A model generated the notes under the pieces. It saw only the letters and a list, made by a program, of their open reading frames with translations. It was not told the DNA's origin and did not search any database. A stretch of DNA of 64,000 nucleotides from SHXO01 sp964523885 (GTDB lineage: Bacteria > Pseudomonadota > Gammaproteobacteria > Burkholderiales > SHXO01): contig CAZFYX010000087.1 of NCBI GenBank assembly GCA_964523885.1, positions 124,001 to 188,000 on the forward strand. The letters are read 5' to 3'. Below are positions 8,115-18,189 of the stretch, in pieces. The first letter of the stretch is position 1. Every line of letters begins with the position of its first letter. Made by a program: the position numbers and the translations under genes.

Positions 8115-9482
8115 ATGCGCTCGCTCAACGCACGCGTAGCGTTCAGCGCCGGCCTCGTGCTGGCGGTGTTCATCGTGCTCTCCGCGTTCGCGCTGGAGCG
8201 CGCCTTCCGCGACAGCGCGCGCAGCGCGCGCGAGGAGCGCCTGCTCGCACAGGTCTACCTGCTCATGGCGGCAGCGGAGGTCGATGGGCAGGGCAGGCTC
8301 ACGCTGTCGCCGGCGCAACTGGACCAGCGGCTGGAGCTCCCGGGGTCGGGCCTGTATGCCCGCATCGTCGATGCGCAGGGCAGGCCCGTCTGGCAGTCCC
8401 GCTCCGCGGTGTCGGCGCAGCTTCCCCCGGCCGAACCGCTGGCAGCGGGTGCGCAGCAGTTCGGGCAGGTTGCCGCTCCCGACAGGACGCGGCTGTTCAT
8501 CCAGCGCTACGGCGTGAGCTGGGCCACGGGCAACGGCAGCTATCCGTTCACCTTCGCAGTGATGGAGGACCTGGCACCCTTCGAGCAGCAGCTCACCGTT
8601 TACCGGCACAGCCTGTGGGGCTGGCTGGGCGCGATGGCCGCGCTGCTGCTGGTCGTGCTGTGGCTCACCCTGCGCTGGGGGCTCAGCCCGCTGCGGCACG
8701 TTGCCGACGAGCTCGGCCGCCTGGAGGAAGGGCGCCAGCAGCAGCTCACCGGCGACTATCCCGCCGAGCTGCGCGGACTCACCGACAACCTCAACGCGCT
8801 CCTCACCCGCGAGCGCGCGCAGCAGCAGCGCTATCGCGATGCGCTGGCCGATCTCGCGCACAGCCTCAAGACCCCGCTCGCGCTGATGCGCGGGTCACTG
8901 CGCAACGCGTCCGTCGACCGCGAGGCAGCGCGCAGTCTCGAAGAGCAGATCGGCCGCATGGACGGCATCGTCGGCTACCACCTGCAGCGCGCGTCCACTT
9001 CGGGTCGCCGCGCACTGGTCGCGCCACTGGCGCTGCGGCCGGTGATCGAGCGCATCGCCAGTGCCCTGATCAAGGTTCACGCGGAGAAGGGCGCCGGGGT
9101 GCAAGTCGACGTGGACGGGGATCTGCGCGTGCGCATCGACGAGGGCGACCTCACCGAGATCCTCGGCAACCTGCTGGACAATGCCTTCAAGTGGTGCGTG
9201 CGGCGCATCCGGGTGGGCGCGAGCCTGGATGAGGCCACGCTCTCGCTGCACGTGGAGGACGACGGGCCGGGCATCGCCGCGGACCAGGCGCAGCAGGTGC
9301 TCGAGCGCGGGGTGCGCGCGGACGAGTCGGTGCCTGGCCATGGCATCGGCCTGGCGGTGGTGCGCGACATCGTCCGTGCCTACGACGGCCGGATCGAGGT
9401 CGGCCGCAGCGGGTTGGGCGGCGCGCGGGTGACGCTGACCCTCCCGCAGGGCGCCGCGCTCAGATCGACTCGACGAACCTGA
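8115..9482 (+). CDS. Sensor histidine kinase, PhoQ-like
   Basis: A 455-residue membrane kinase with two membrane helices (about 8-30 and 168-190) flanking a roughly 135-residue periplasmic sensor, then a HAMP-like linker, a dimerisation/phospho-acceptor domain with His249 in DLAHSLKTPLALM (the form seen in PhoQ) and an ATPase domain with N box EILGNLLDNAFKW, G1 DDGPGIA and G2 GHGIGLAVVRDIV. It starts 4 bp after the response regulator. The periplasmic part has no strongly acidic patch, so Mg2+ sensing of the classical PhoQ type is not implied. Its last 23 bp overlap the convergent di-heme oxidoreductase gene. Confidence 0.93.
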   Translation: MRSLNARVAFSAGLVLAVFIVLSAFALERAFRDSARSAREERLLAQVYLLMAAAEVDGQGRLTLSPAQLDQRLELPGSGLYARIVDAQGRPVWQSRSAVSAQLPPAEPLAAGAQQFGQVAAPDRTRLFIQRYGVSWATGNGSYPFTFAVMEDLAPFEQQLTVYRHSLWGWLGAMAALLLVVLWLTLRWGLSPLRHVADELGRLEEGRQQQLTGDYPAELRGLTDNLNALLTRERAQQQRYRDALADLAHSLKTPLALMRGSLRNASVDREAARSLEEQIGRMDGIVGYHLQRASTSGRRALVAPLALRPVIERIASALIKVHAEKGAGVQVDVDGDLRVRIDEGDLTEILGNLLDNAFKWCVRRIRVGASLDEATLSLHVEDDGPGIAADQAQQVLERGVRADESVPGHGIGLAVVRDIVRAYDGRIEVGRSGLGGARVTLTLPQGAALRSTRRT

Positions 9483-10881
9483 CCAGCGCCGCGCGGTCGG
9501 CAGCGCTCATCGCACGGAACGCCTCGCGCGAGCCTGCGGCCTCGCCGCCGTGCCACAGGATGGCCTCGGTCACGTTGCGCGCGCGGCCATCGTGCAGCAG
9601 CGCGTCGCTGCCATTGACGCGCTCGGACAGGCCCAGGCCCCACAGCGGCGGCGTGCGCCAGTCGCGGCCGCCGGCGCGGAAGTCCGGCCGCCCGTCGGCG
9701 AGGGCCTCGCCCATGTCGTGCAGGAGCAGGTCAGTGTAGGGATGGATGACCTGGTTGGCGGCACGGGGGAAAGGGTCGAACCGCGCGGCGGTGCGCAGCG
9801 TCGGTACGTGGCACGCGCTGCACCGTGCATCCGCGAACAGCCGCGCCCCGCGCTGCACGCGCGGATCGTCGAGGTCGCGCTGGGCGGGCACCGCCAGCGC
9901 ACGGGTCCACAGCTCCAGCTCGTCCCAGTCGGTCAAGGTGAGCTCGGGATCGTTGCCCGGGGTCTGCATGGCGCACAGGGTCTGCGCCGGCGGGCAGTTC
10001 TGGGCGCGGTACAGCCGCGACGTCAGGCCCATGTCGCCGAGGGAGGCCGCCGCGATCTGCTGGCGCAGGCTGGGCTGGTTCGCCTTCCACCCGAAGCGAC
10101 CGAGGACGGTGCGCTCGTTGAGGTCGTCGCGCACGTAGTTGGGCCGACCGCTCACGCCCTGCTCCGGCTGGCGTGCGGCGATCGCGAGCAGGGTCTCCTC
10201 CGGCACCGCTTCCAGCAGTCCCATGCCGTGCAGCGGCTGGGCGTTGCGCAATGACGTCAGCGCGCCCTCCCCGAGCGGCCCGAACGCGAGCTGCTCGATG
10301 CGCAGACGCGGCGCGCGCAGGGTCACCGCTTCGCCATCGGGAAAGACCTCGGTGCGCTCCGCCCATTCCAGGAACAGCGCGGCCTCCGGCGGCACGGGTG
10401 CGGTGTGATAGGCGAAGTCCGGGAAGGGACCCTGCAGGGCGTCGTTCTGCAGCTGGTCGCCATAGGCCGGATCGGGCCGCGGGCCGCCGTGGGCGTCGGT
10501 GCCGGGCAGCGAGACGCGCACGATCATCGAGCGCAGCTGCGCGGCGGCCGCGGCCGGCGGCTGACCCCGGCCGCCTTTCACGTGGCACTCCTGGCAGCTC
10601 TTCGCGATGAAAGTCGGCCCCAGCCCCCACTCGAAATCGAGCGATGTGACCGCAGCCCAGGTCTTGTCGAAGTGCTTGCGGCCGCGATTGAAGGCCTGCA
10701 GCTCGGGGCCGCGCAGCCCGGGAGCAGGCTGGAGGTAGGCCTCGGCATCGAAGCGCTGGACGGTGAAGCTGCCGGCGGAGCTGTCTGGCGCTTCGGGCAG
10801 GTCGTTGCCCGCGCGCAGCGAGGCGGCGCCTGCGAGAGCGAGGCCGGCGACGATCACGGCGCGAACCATTGCGTGGGGCAT
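9460..10881 (-). CDS. Di-heme oxidoreductase family protein (DUF1111, thiol oxidoreductase-like)
   Basis: A 473-residue exported protein with signal peptide (VIVAGLALAGAASLRA) and two c-type heme sites, CQECH at about residue 96 and CSACH at about 354. Between and after them are the family motifs QPLHGMGLLEAVPEETL, GRFGWKANQPSLRQQ, and near the end RTPPLWGLGLSERV and FLHDGRA-like LLHDGRARNVTEAILWHGGEA. These match the DUF1111 family of periplasmic di-heme proteins related to MauG/cytochrome c peroxidases. The substrate is unknown. Convergent with the histidine kinase gene, and divergent from the RDD operon with 111 bp between. Confidence 0.9.
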   Translation of the reverse strand: MPHAMVRAVIVAGLALAGAASLRAGNDLPEAPDSSAGSFTVQRFDAEAYLQPAPGLRGPELQAFNRGRKHFDKTWAAVTSLDFEWGLGPTFIAKSCQECHVKGGRGQPPAAAAAQLRSMIVRVSLPGTDAHGGPRPDPAYGDQLQNDALQGPFPDFAYHTAPVPPEAALFLEWAERTEVFPDGEAVTLRAPRLRIEQLAFGPLGEGALTSLRNAQPLHGMGLLEAVPEETLLAIAARQPEQGVSGRPNYVRDDLNERTVLGRFGWKANQPSLRQQIAAASLGDMGLTSRLYRAQNCPPAQTLCAMQTPGNDPELTLTDWDELELWTRALAVPAQRDLDDPRVQRGARLFADARCSACHVPTLRTAARFDPFPRAANQVIHPYTDLLLHDMGEALADGRPDFRAGGRDWRTPPLWGLGLSERVNGSDALLHDGRARNVTEAILWHGGEAAGSREAFRAMSAADRAALVRFVESI

Positions 10882-10992
10882 GTAGACGGTCCCGAGGGTA
10901 TACCTTCGATCGATTCTAACCCCTGGCGGCCGGTGCTACCCTTCCGGCACAGGTGATGCTTCGGTCTGCACCCATTTCCCGCCCCGATCGCG

Positions 10993-11694
10993 ATGAATCC
11001 TCCCGTCATGCTGGACACGGCCCGCGCGGTGCCCACGCCCGAGGGGATCGAGCTGTCCCTGCGCCTGGCCGGTCCGGTCGCCCGGGCGCTCGCCTGGCTG
11101 ATCGACTTCGTGCTGCGCATGGTCGTGCTCGGTGCGCTCGCGACGGTGGCCGGCGCCCTGAGCAAGCTCGGCGTGGCCCTCATGCTGCTCAGCTGGTTCG
11201 CGCTGGAGTGGCTCTACCCCGTCGTGTTCGAGGTCTGGTTCAACGGCGCGACCCCCGGGAAGCGCAGCCTCGGCCTGCTGGTCCTGCACGACGATGGCAC
11301 CCCGGTGCGGCTGCCGGCCTCGTTCACGCGCAACCTCCTGCGCGCGATCGACTTCTTCCCGGCGCTGTATGGCGTCGGCCTGCTCACCATGATGCTCAAC
11401 CCCGAGTTCAAGCGCCTGGGCGACCTCGCAGCAGGCACGGTGGTCGTGTACCGCGAGCCGGCGGCCCGGCATGCCGCCATCCCCGACGCCCCACCGGCGG
11501 CGCCCGCGATGGCGCTCTCGCCGAGGGAGCAGCGAACCCTGCTCGACTTCGCCGCCCGCAGCCAGGGCCTCACCGCGGAGCGCGCGCAGGAGCTCGCACT
11601 GCTGGTGCCGCATCTGACCGGCACGCAGGACGGTCCGTCCGCCCTGCAGCGCCTGCAGTCCATGGCCAGCTTCCTGATCGGGCGGCGCGGGTGA
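10993..11694 (+). CDS. RDD-family membrane protein
   Basis: A 233-residue protein with the RDD signature: Arg-Ala...LIDF at about residues 32-40, hydrophobic helices at about 40-75 and 110-130, and GATPGKRSLGLLVL between. The C-terminal third is cytosolic and helical. RDD proteins are integral membrane proteins of mostly unknown role. It is first in a six-gene same-strand operon with the SpoIIM-like, DUF4129, DUF4350, MoxR and DUF58 genes. Its stop overlaps the next start (GTGA), a sign of translational coupling. Confidence 0.88.
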   Translation: MNPPVMLDTARAVPTPEGIELSLRLAGPVARALAWLIDFVLRMVVLGALATVAGALSKLGVALMLLSWFALEWLYPVVFEVWFNGATPGKRSLGLLVLHDDGTPVRLPASFTRNLLRAIDFFPALYGVGLLTMMLNPEFKRLGDLAAGTVVVYREPAARHAAIPDAPPAAPAMALSPREQRTLLDFAARSQGLTAERAQELALLVPHLTGTQDGPSALQRLQSMASFLIGRRG

Positions 11695-12680
11695 GGCAGC
11701 AGGACTTCGAGACCCGCTTCGCGCCGCGCTGGGACGCGTTCGCGGCCTGGCTCGAGCAGGCGCAGCAGTGGCCGCGCCGCCGCGGCGATCCGGCGCCGGA
11801 CGCAATCGACCCGGCCGATGTGCCGGCGCGCTACCGCGAGATCTGCCAGCACCTGGCGCTCGCGCAGGATCGCCAGTACGGTGCCGAGCTGATCGAGCGC
11901 CTCAGCCGCCTCGCGCTGAGCGGACACCAGCGCCTCTATGGCGCGCGCGGCAGCCTCGCCGGGCCGATCGGGCGCTTCCTGCTGCAGGGCTTTCCGGCGG
12001 CGGTGCGCGCGCACTGGCGCTACGTGCTCGTCTCCGCCGTGCTGTTCTTCGGGCCGCTGCTGGTCCTCACCTTCGTCCTGCAGCGCCATCCGGACTTCGC
12101 CTACGTCGTGCTGCCCGCCGAGCAGATCGAGCAGTTCGACCAGATGTACGGCAAGGACACGCAGTCGCTGGGCCGCACCCGCGATGCCGGCGACGACACG
12201 GTGATGTTCGCGTTCTACATCTGGAACAACGTGCGCATCGGCTTCCAGACCTTCGCAGGCGGGCTCGTGTTCGGGCTGGGCACGGTGTTCTACCTGTTCT
12301 ACAACGGCCTGCACATCGGGGCGGTCACCGGCTACGTGGTGCATGCCGGGCACGGCGCCAACTTCTTCTCCTTCACCTCGGGCCACAGCGCGTTCGAGCT
12401 CAGCGCCATCGCGCTGTGCGGGGCCGCCGGCCTGCGGCTGGGCTACTCGCTGGTCGCGCCCGGGCGGCGCAGACGCGCGGACAGCCTGCGCCTGGCAGCA
12501 CGTGCGGCCATGCCGCTCGTGACCGGCGCCGCGCTGATGTTCACGCTGGCAGCGCTGATCGAGGGCTTCTGGTCGCCGCGCACGGAGTTCCCGCTGGCGC
12601 TCAAGCTCGGCGTGGGCTTCGCGTTCTGGCTGCTCACGCTGGCCTACTTCGCACTCATGGGACGCCGCGATGCAGCTTGA
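11691..12680 (+). CDS. Stage II sporulation protein M (SpoIIM)-like membrane protein
   Basis: A 329-residue protein with a cytosolic helical N-terminus (about 110 residues) and several membrane helices. The region FAFYIWNNVRIGFQTFAGG...GTVFYLFYNGLHIGAVTGY followed by HSAFELSAIALCGAAGLRLG is typical of SpoIIM-like proteins found outside spore formers. Start is GTG overlapping the RDD stop. In sporulators SpoIIM works in a septal peptidoglycan-remodelling complex; in this operon type the role is unknown. It ends 11 bp past the start of the DUF4129 gene, so the frames overlap. Confidence 0.88.
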   Translation: MRQQDFETRFAPRWDAFAAWLEQAQQWPRRRGDPAPDAIDPADVPARYREICQHLALAQDRQYGAELIERLSRLALSGHQRLYGARGSLAGPIGRFLLQGFPAAVRAHWRYVLVSAVLFFGPLLVLTFVLQRHPDFAYVVLPAEQIEQFDQMYGKDTQSLGRTRDAGDDTVMFAFYIWNNVRIGFQTFAGGLVFGLGTVFYLFYNGLHIGAVTGYVVHAGHGANFFSFTSGHSAFELSAIALCGAAGLRLGYSLVAPGRRRRADSLRLAARAAMPLVTGAALMFTLAALIEGFWSPRTEFPLALKLGVGFAFWLLTLAYFALMGRRDAA

Positions 12681-14217
12681 GCGCCTCGCCGTGCGGCTGC
12701 GCCTGCGCAACCCCTGGGAGGCGATGGACCTCGGCTTCGCGATGGCGCGCGCGTGGATGCCGCAGGTCTACGGTGCATGGCTCGCGGTCGCTGCGCCGCT
12801 GTACGCAATCACGCTGCTGTTGCTGCCGCCGCAGTGGGCAGCGATGGTGCTGTGGTGGCTCAAGCCCGCGCTCGATCGGGTGGTGCTGCACGTGCTGGGC
12901 AGCGGCGTGTTCGGCGACCTGCCCGGCGTGCGCGCGACGCTGCGGGCCTTGCCGCGTGCACTGACCCCGGGCCTGCTCGCGTCGTTGACCTGGCTGCGGT
13001 TCGCACCCGCCCGCTCGTTCAACCTGGCGGTCTGGCAGCTCGAACGCCAGCGCGGACACGACGCGAGCACGCGGCTGCGCCAGCTGCAGCGCCGGGTGGG
13101 CGGCAATGCCGTGTGGCTGACTGCAGCCTGCATCCACTTCGAGCTGGCGCTGGGGCTGTCGATGGCCGGCCTCTACGACCTGCTCGTCCCCGGACCCGAG
13201 ACCGACGGCCTGGACCTGTTCCAGCTGATCTACGGCCCCGACCAGGGGCTCGCCCAGTGGGCGATGGCACTCACCTACTTCGCGGTCGTGACGACTCTCG
13301 AACCGGCCTACGTCGCGGCCGGCTTCGCGCTCTACCTCAACCGGCGCACCGCGCTGGAGGGCTGGGATCTCGAGCTCGCCCTGCGCCGCCTGGAGCAGCG
13401 GCTCGCGCATGGCGCCGAAACGCGCGCGGCAGCGCCGACGGTTCCCGCCGGCACGCAGCGCTCCGCGGCCACGACCCTCGCCGTGCTCGCAGGCACTGCG
13501 GCAGTCGCGCTGCTCGCCTTCGCGTCGCCGCGCGCGCAGGCGCAGGCCCCGCAACCGGCTCAGGCCGCCGCGCCGGATCCCGCTGCAGAGGTACGCAAGA
13601 TCTACCAGCGCCCGGAGCTCGACCCCTACGCCGAGCGCACGCGCCTGGAGTACCTGGGCCCCAGGAAGAAGCGCGAGGCGCCTTCCCGACCGGGGATGTG
13701 GGGCGACCTCTTCGGCCTGGCGGTGGGCGAGATCCTGCGCATCCTCGCCTGGGCCGCGCTCGGGCTGGCGGTGGTGTTCCTCATCTACCACCTGCTGCGG
13801 CGCCTCGACCTGGTCTGGCGCAACGACGCGATCACGCCAGTGCGGCCGGCAACGCTGTTCGGCCTCGACGTGCGCCCCGAGGCCCTGCCGCAGGACGTCG
13901 CCGCAGCGGCCGCGGCGCTGGCGGGCAACGGCATGCTCCTGCAGGCGCTCTCGCTGCTGTACCGCGGCGCGCTCTCGACCCTTCTGCACCGCGACGGCGT
14001 GCTGCTCGCGGGCGGCGACACCGAGGCCGACTGCCTGCGCAAGAGCCGCGCACGCGTGCCCGAACCCGTGCATCGCTACTTCGCGACCCTGCTCGCCACC
14101 TGGCAGCGCCTGGCCTACGCCCGGCGCGAGGTCGCGCGCAGCGAGGTCGAGGCGCTCTGCCGGGACTGGCCGCAACACTTCGGCGCCGGGCCCGCAGCGT
14201 CGGGGAGCGCAGGGTGA
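12670..14217 (+). CDS. DUF4129-domain membrane protein
   Basis: A 515-residue protein with multiple hydrophobic segments in the first half (about 35-60, 95-130, 150-170, 195-225), a further helix near 280-295, a linker, another helix near 360-385, and a C-terminal cytosolic region with ALAGNGMLLQALSLLYRGAL and TLLATWQRLAYARRE, which is the DUF4129 signature. DUF4129 proteins usually accompany MoxR and DUF58 partners. It overlaps its upstream neighbour by 11 bp and its stop overlaps the DUF4350 start (GTGA). Confidence 0.87.
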   Translation: MQLERLAVRLRLRNPWEAMDLGFAMARAWMPQVYGAWLAVAAPLYAITLLLLPPQWAAMVLWWLKPALDRVVLHVLGSGVFGDLPGVRATLRALPRALTPGLLASLTWLRFAPARSFNLAVWQLERQRGHDASTRLRQLQRRVGGNAVWLTAACIHFELALGLSMAGLYDLLVPGPETDGLDLFQLIYGPDQGLAQWAMALTYFAVVTTLEPAYVAAGFALYLNRRTALEGWDLELALRRLEQRLAHGAETRAAAPTVPAGTQRSAATTLAVLAGTAAVALLAFASPRAQAQAPQPAQAAAPDPAAEVRKIYQRPELDPYAERTRLEYLGPRKKREAPSRPGMWGDLFGLAVGEILRILAWAALGLAVVFLIYHLLRRLDLVWRNDAITPVRPATLFGLDVRPEALPQDVAAAAAALAGNGMLLQALSLLYRGALSTLLHRDGVLLAGGDTEADCLRKSRARVPEPVHRYFATLLATWQRLAYARREVARSEVEALCRDWPQHFGAGPAASGSAG

Positions 14218-15379
14218 CGCTGCGCGCCGTGGTACTGCTGCTCACCGGCCTGGTGCTCGGGCTGCTCGGCTGGTGGTTCACCAGCAACTTCGGCTTCACC
14301 ACCGAGCGTGAATACGTCGGCTACAGCGGCGCGGCGCGCACCAACCCCTTCTACGCGGCCGGGCTGCTGCTGGAGCGCATGGGCAAGCAGGTCTCGCAGC
14401 GGGGGACGCTGAGCTCGCTCGAGGGCGTGCCCGCGGACGCCGTGGTCGTCCTGCCCCCCACCCGGGGTGACATGAACCCGGCGCTGGTGCGCGAACTGCT
14501 CGCCTGGGTGGAGGCCGGTGGCCGGCTGATCCTCGGCGTCGAGACCCCCTACGCGAAGGATCCCCTGCTCAAGGCGCTCGGCGTGCGTGCACGCTGGTCC
14601 GAGGACGACGAAGAAGAGGGGGAGCAGGACGGGGGCGACGAGGAGGAACGCATCGACCCGGTCACGTTGCCGGACGGCAGGACGCTGCAGGCGCGCCTGA
14701 GCGACTCCATCGTGCTGACCCGGGCGGCCGAGGGCGCCGAGTACCAGTGCCCGGCACCGGCGCCGGAAGACGGCGAGCAGATCATGCAGATCGAGCGCGG
14801 GCATGGACGGGTCATCGTCATCACCACGCTCGCACCGTTCCGCAACCAGGCCCTGGACGAGCTCGATCACGCCGCACTGCTTTGGGCGTTCACGCAGGAT
14901 GCCGGGCAGCAGGTCGTCCTGATCCGCCGCATCGAGGCGCTCTCGCTGTTCGCGTGGCTGACCGAGCACGCCCTGGCAGCGCTGGCTGCCCTCGCAGCGC
15001 TCGGGCTGCTCTGGCTCTGGCACGTGGTCCCGCGCTTCGGCCCCCTGCGGCCGGCTGAGGCTGCGAACCGGCGCAGCCTGCTCGAGCACTTGCGTGCGAT
15101 CGGCCGCTTCCAGGCCGATGCCCAGCAGCTCGGACGCCTGGTGCGCGAGGTGCGGGCCGATGCGCAGGCGCTCTTCGCACGGCTGGCTCCGCTCGCCGCC
15201 ACGCTGGAAGGGCCCGCGCGCCTGCGCGAGGCATCGCGCCTGACCGGCCTGCGCCCGCGCGAGCTGCTGCAGGCTTTCGAAGGGCCGGTCTCCACCCGCA
15301 ACGAATTCTCCAACGCGGTGCGCACGCTGGCGGCCTTCCGCCGCCGGCTCGTGCGCCGCACCAGACGGGACTCCACCCC

Positions 15380-15383
<4 letters not shown>
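14214..15383 (+). CDS. DUF4350-domain membrane protein
   Basis: A 389-residue protein: N-terminal helix (about 5-22), a periplasmic domain beginning YVGYSGAARTNPFYAAGLLLERMGK and containing VLPPTRGDMN and WVEAGGRLILGVETP (DUF4350 pattern), an acidic insert (EDDEEEGEQDGGDEEE, about 130-145), a second helix near 250-268, and a cytosolic helical tail. The acidic insert may bind cations or a basic partner. The GTG start overlaps the DUF4129 stop, and the next start (MoxR) overlaps its own stop. A start further upstream in the same frame is only a shadow of DUF4129. Confidence 0.87.
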
Positions 15384-16375
<992 letters not shown>

Positions 16376-16394
16376 TGCCCCCGACGGATCGCGC

Positions 16395-17699
16395 GTGATC
16401 CCGTCCGCCCACCTGCTGCACGCGGGGCTGCTCTGGCTGGCGGCCGCCGTGGCGGCTTCGATCTGGCCGCGCGCCCTGCCGGGATGGCAGATCGCCTCGC
16501 TCGCGCTGGCCGGCATCGCCGCCGTGGACTTCCTGCTGCTCGCACTCCTGCCCCGGATCACGGGCGAGCGCCGCCTGCCCGGCTCGGCGGCACTCGGCAT
16601 TGCCATCGACGTGCCGATCCGGCTGGCCAGCCGCGCCGCGCTGCCGCTCGCATGCGAAGTGCACGACCATCACCCGGCGCAGTGCACGGTCGAGGCCCAG
16701 CCTCAGGCCGTGCGGCTGCCTGCACGCGGCTGGACCGAGCTGGTGTACCGGCTGCGGCCGACCAGCCGCGGCAACCTCGAGTTCGACCGCATCGAGCTGC
16801 GGGTGAGCTCGCCGCTGCGGCTGTGGCAACGGCGGGTCCGGACGGGCGAGCCGGCCAGCCTGCGCGTCTTTCCCAACTTCGCCGCGCTGTCCGGCTATGC
16901 GCTGCTGGCGACCGACCACCGTCTCTCCGACGTCGGCATCCTGCAGCGCCGCCGCCGCGGCGAGGGGATGGACTTCGACCAGCTGCGCGAGTACCGGGAG
17001 GGCGACAGCCAGCGCAAGATCGACTGGAAGGCGAGCCAGCGGCTGGGCAAGCTGATCTCGCGCGACTACCAGGAGGAGCGTGACCAGCAGATCGTCTTCC
17101 TGATCGACTGCGGCCGGCGGATGCGCGCCAAGGACGATGACTGCTCGCACTTCGACCACGCGCTGGACGCGACGCTGCTGCTGGCCTACGTGGGGCTGCG
17201 CCAGGGCGACTCGGTGGGACTGATGACCATGAGCGGCGAGGAGCGCTTCCTGGCGCCGCATCGCTCGCGCGGGACGGTGAACCGGATCCTGAACCTGGTG
17301 TACGACCTGCAGCCCGGCATGCTGACGACCGATTACCACCAGGCCGCCGTGGCGCTCGTCCATCGGGTCCGCAAGCGCGCACTGATCGTGATCGTCTCCA
17401 ACCTGCGCGACGAGGACGATGACACGCTGCTGCCGGCGCTGCAGCTGCTGCAGAAGCGCCACCTGGTCCTGTTCGCCAGCCTGCGCGAGAAGGTGCTGGA
17501 CGATGCAGTCCTGCAACCGGTGCGCGACTTCGAGTCGGCGCTCACGCACGCGGCGGCGGTGGATTACCGGCTGCAGCGGGACGCCGCATTCCGGCGGCTG
17601 AAGCTCGGGAACGTGGTGTGTTTGGACGTGCCGCCGCAGGAGCTGGCGGTCGCGCTGGTGAACCAGTATCTCGAGGTGAAGCGCTCGGGAAGGCTGTGA
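16395..17699 (+). CDS. DUF58-domain protein with von Willebrand A-like fold
   Basis: A 434-residue protein with two N-terminal membrane helices (about 5-55), a beta-rich section, and the DUF58 block: RRRRGEGMDFDQLREYREGDSQRKIDWKA...LISRDYQEERD (seen around residues 185-230), then a degenerate MIDAS site IVFLIDCGRRMR. The family is the usual partner of MoxR ATPases. It is last in the operon. A hairpin terminator follows within about 20 bp. Function of this operon type in Gram-negatives is not established; envelope integrity or peptidoglycan-linked roles are plausible. Confidence 0.92.
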   Translation: MIPSAHLLHAGLLWLAAAVAASIWPRALPGWQIASLALAGIAAVDFLLLALLPRITGERRLPGSAALGIAIDVPIRLASRAALPLACEVHDHHPAQCTVEAQPQAVRLPARGWTELVYRLRPTSRGNLEFDRIELRVSSPLRLWQRRVRTGEPASLRVFPNFAALSGYALLATDHRLSDVGILQRRRRGEGMDFDQLREYREGDSQRKIDWKASQRLGKLISRDYQEERDQQIVFLIDCGRRMRAKDDDCSHFDHALDATLLLAYVGLRQGDSVGLMTMSGEERFLAPHRSRGTVNRILNLVYDLQPGMLTTDYHQAAVALVHRVRKRALIVIVSNLRDEDDDTLLPALQLLQKRHLVLFASLREKVLDDAVLQPVRDFESALTHAAAVDYRLQRDAAFRRLKLGNVVCLDVPPQELAVALVNQYLEVKRSGRL

Positions 17700-17715
17700 G
17701 GCGGTGACAGGACGG

Positions 17716-17753
17716 GCGTGACGCACGGCGGAGATGGTCGCCGCACGTCACGC
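17716..17753. terminator. Bidirectional hairpin terminator between convergent operons
   Basis: Perfect arms GCGTGACG (17716-17723) and CGTCACGC (17746-17753) enclose a second pairing, GGCG with CGCC (17727-17730 / 17739-17742). It lies 17 bp after the DUF58 stop and before the end of the leftward CDGSH gene. A short TTTAT follows on the plus strand. Its position between two convergent genes fits a shared terminator. Confidence 0.65.
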
Positions 17754-17784
17754 TTTATCTGTCACGCCGTATCCGTCGCGGTGG

Positions 17785-18189
17785 TCAAGCCACGAATCCG
17801 ACCGCCCGGTGCGACCCGTCACAGAACGGCCGCTTGCCCGACTGCCCGCAGCGGCACAGCGCCGTCTCGTCCCCGCGCAGCAGCGCCGTGCCATCCGGTG
17901 CACGGACCTCGCACGGTCCTTCCAGCTTGAGCGGCCCGTCGCGCCGCAGCCGGATGCGCAGCGGTGCATCGGCATCGATGGGCGCAGCGCCGGTCGCGAC
18001 GCTGAACGTCCTGTCCTCGAAGCTTGCCAGCGCGTGGCTCCCGTCGCAGCAGGGCTTGTCCTTCGACTGCCCACAGCGGCAAAGCCACAGCTCGCCCGCC
18101 GTCCCGAGCAGCGCGCCATCCGCCGAGACGAGCTCGAGGTGTCCCTTGCAGTGGTACGGCCCGCCAGGCTGGATGACGACGACATTCAC
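17785..18189 (-). CDS. CDGSH iron-sulfur domain protein with two CDGSH motifs
   Basis: A 134-residue protein with two iron-sulfur binding motifs: CRCGQSKDKPCCDGSH (about residues 37-52) and CRCGQSGKRPFCDGSH (about 109-124). Each CDGSH motif (C-X-C-X2-(S/T)-X3-P-X-C-D-G-(S/A)-H) ligates a 2Fe-2S cluster with three Cys and one His, as in mitoNEET relatives. The strand-rich spacer is typical. The start is GTG and overlaps the TAG stop of the dehydrogenase gene (TAGTG), so the two are translationally coupled. Role unknown; redox or iron handling is likely for the family. Confidence 0.9.
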   Translation of the reverse strand: MNVVVIQPGGPYHCKGHLELVSADGALLGTAGELWLCRCGQSKDKPCCDGSHALASFEDRTFSVATGAAPIDADAPLRIRLRRDGPLKLEGPCEVRAPDGTALLRGDETALCRCGQSGKRPFCDGSHRAVGFVA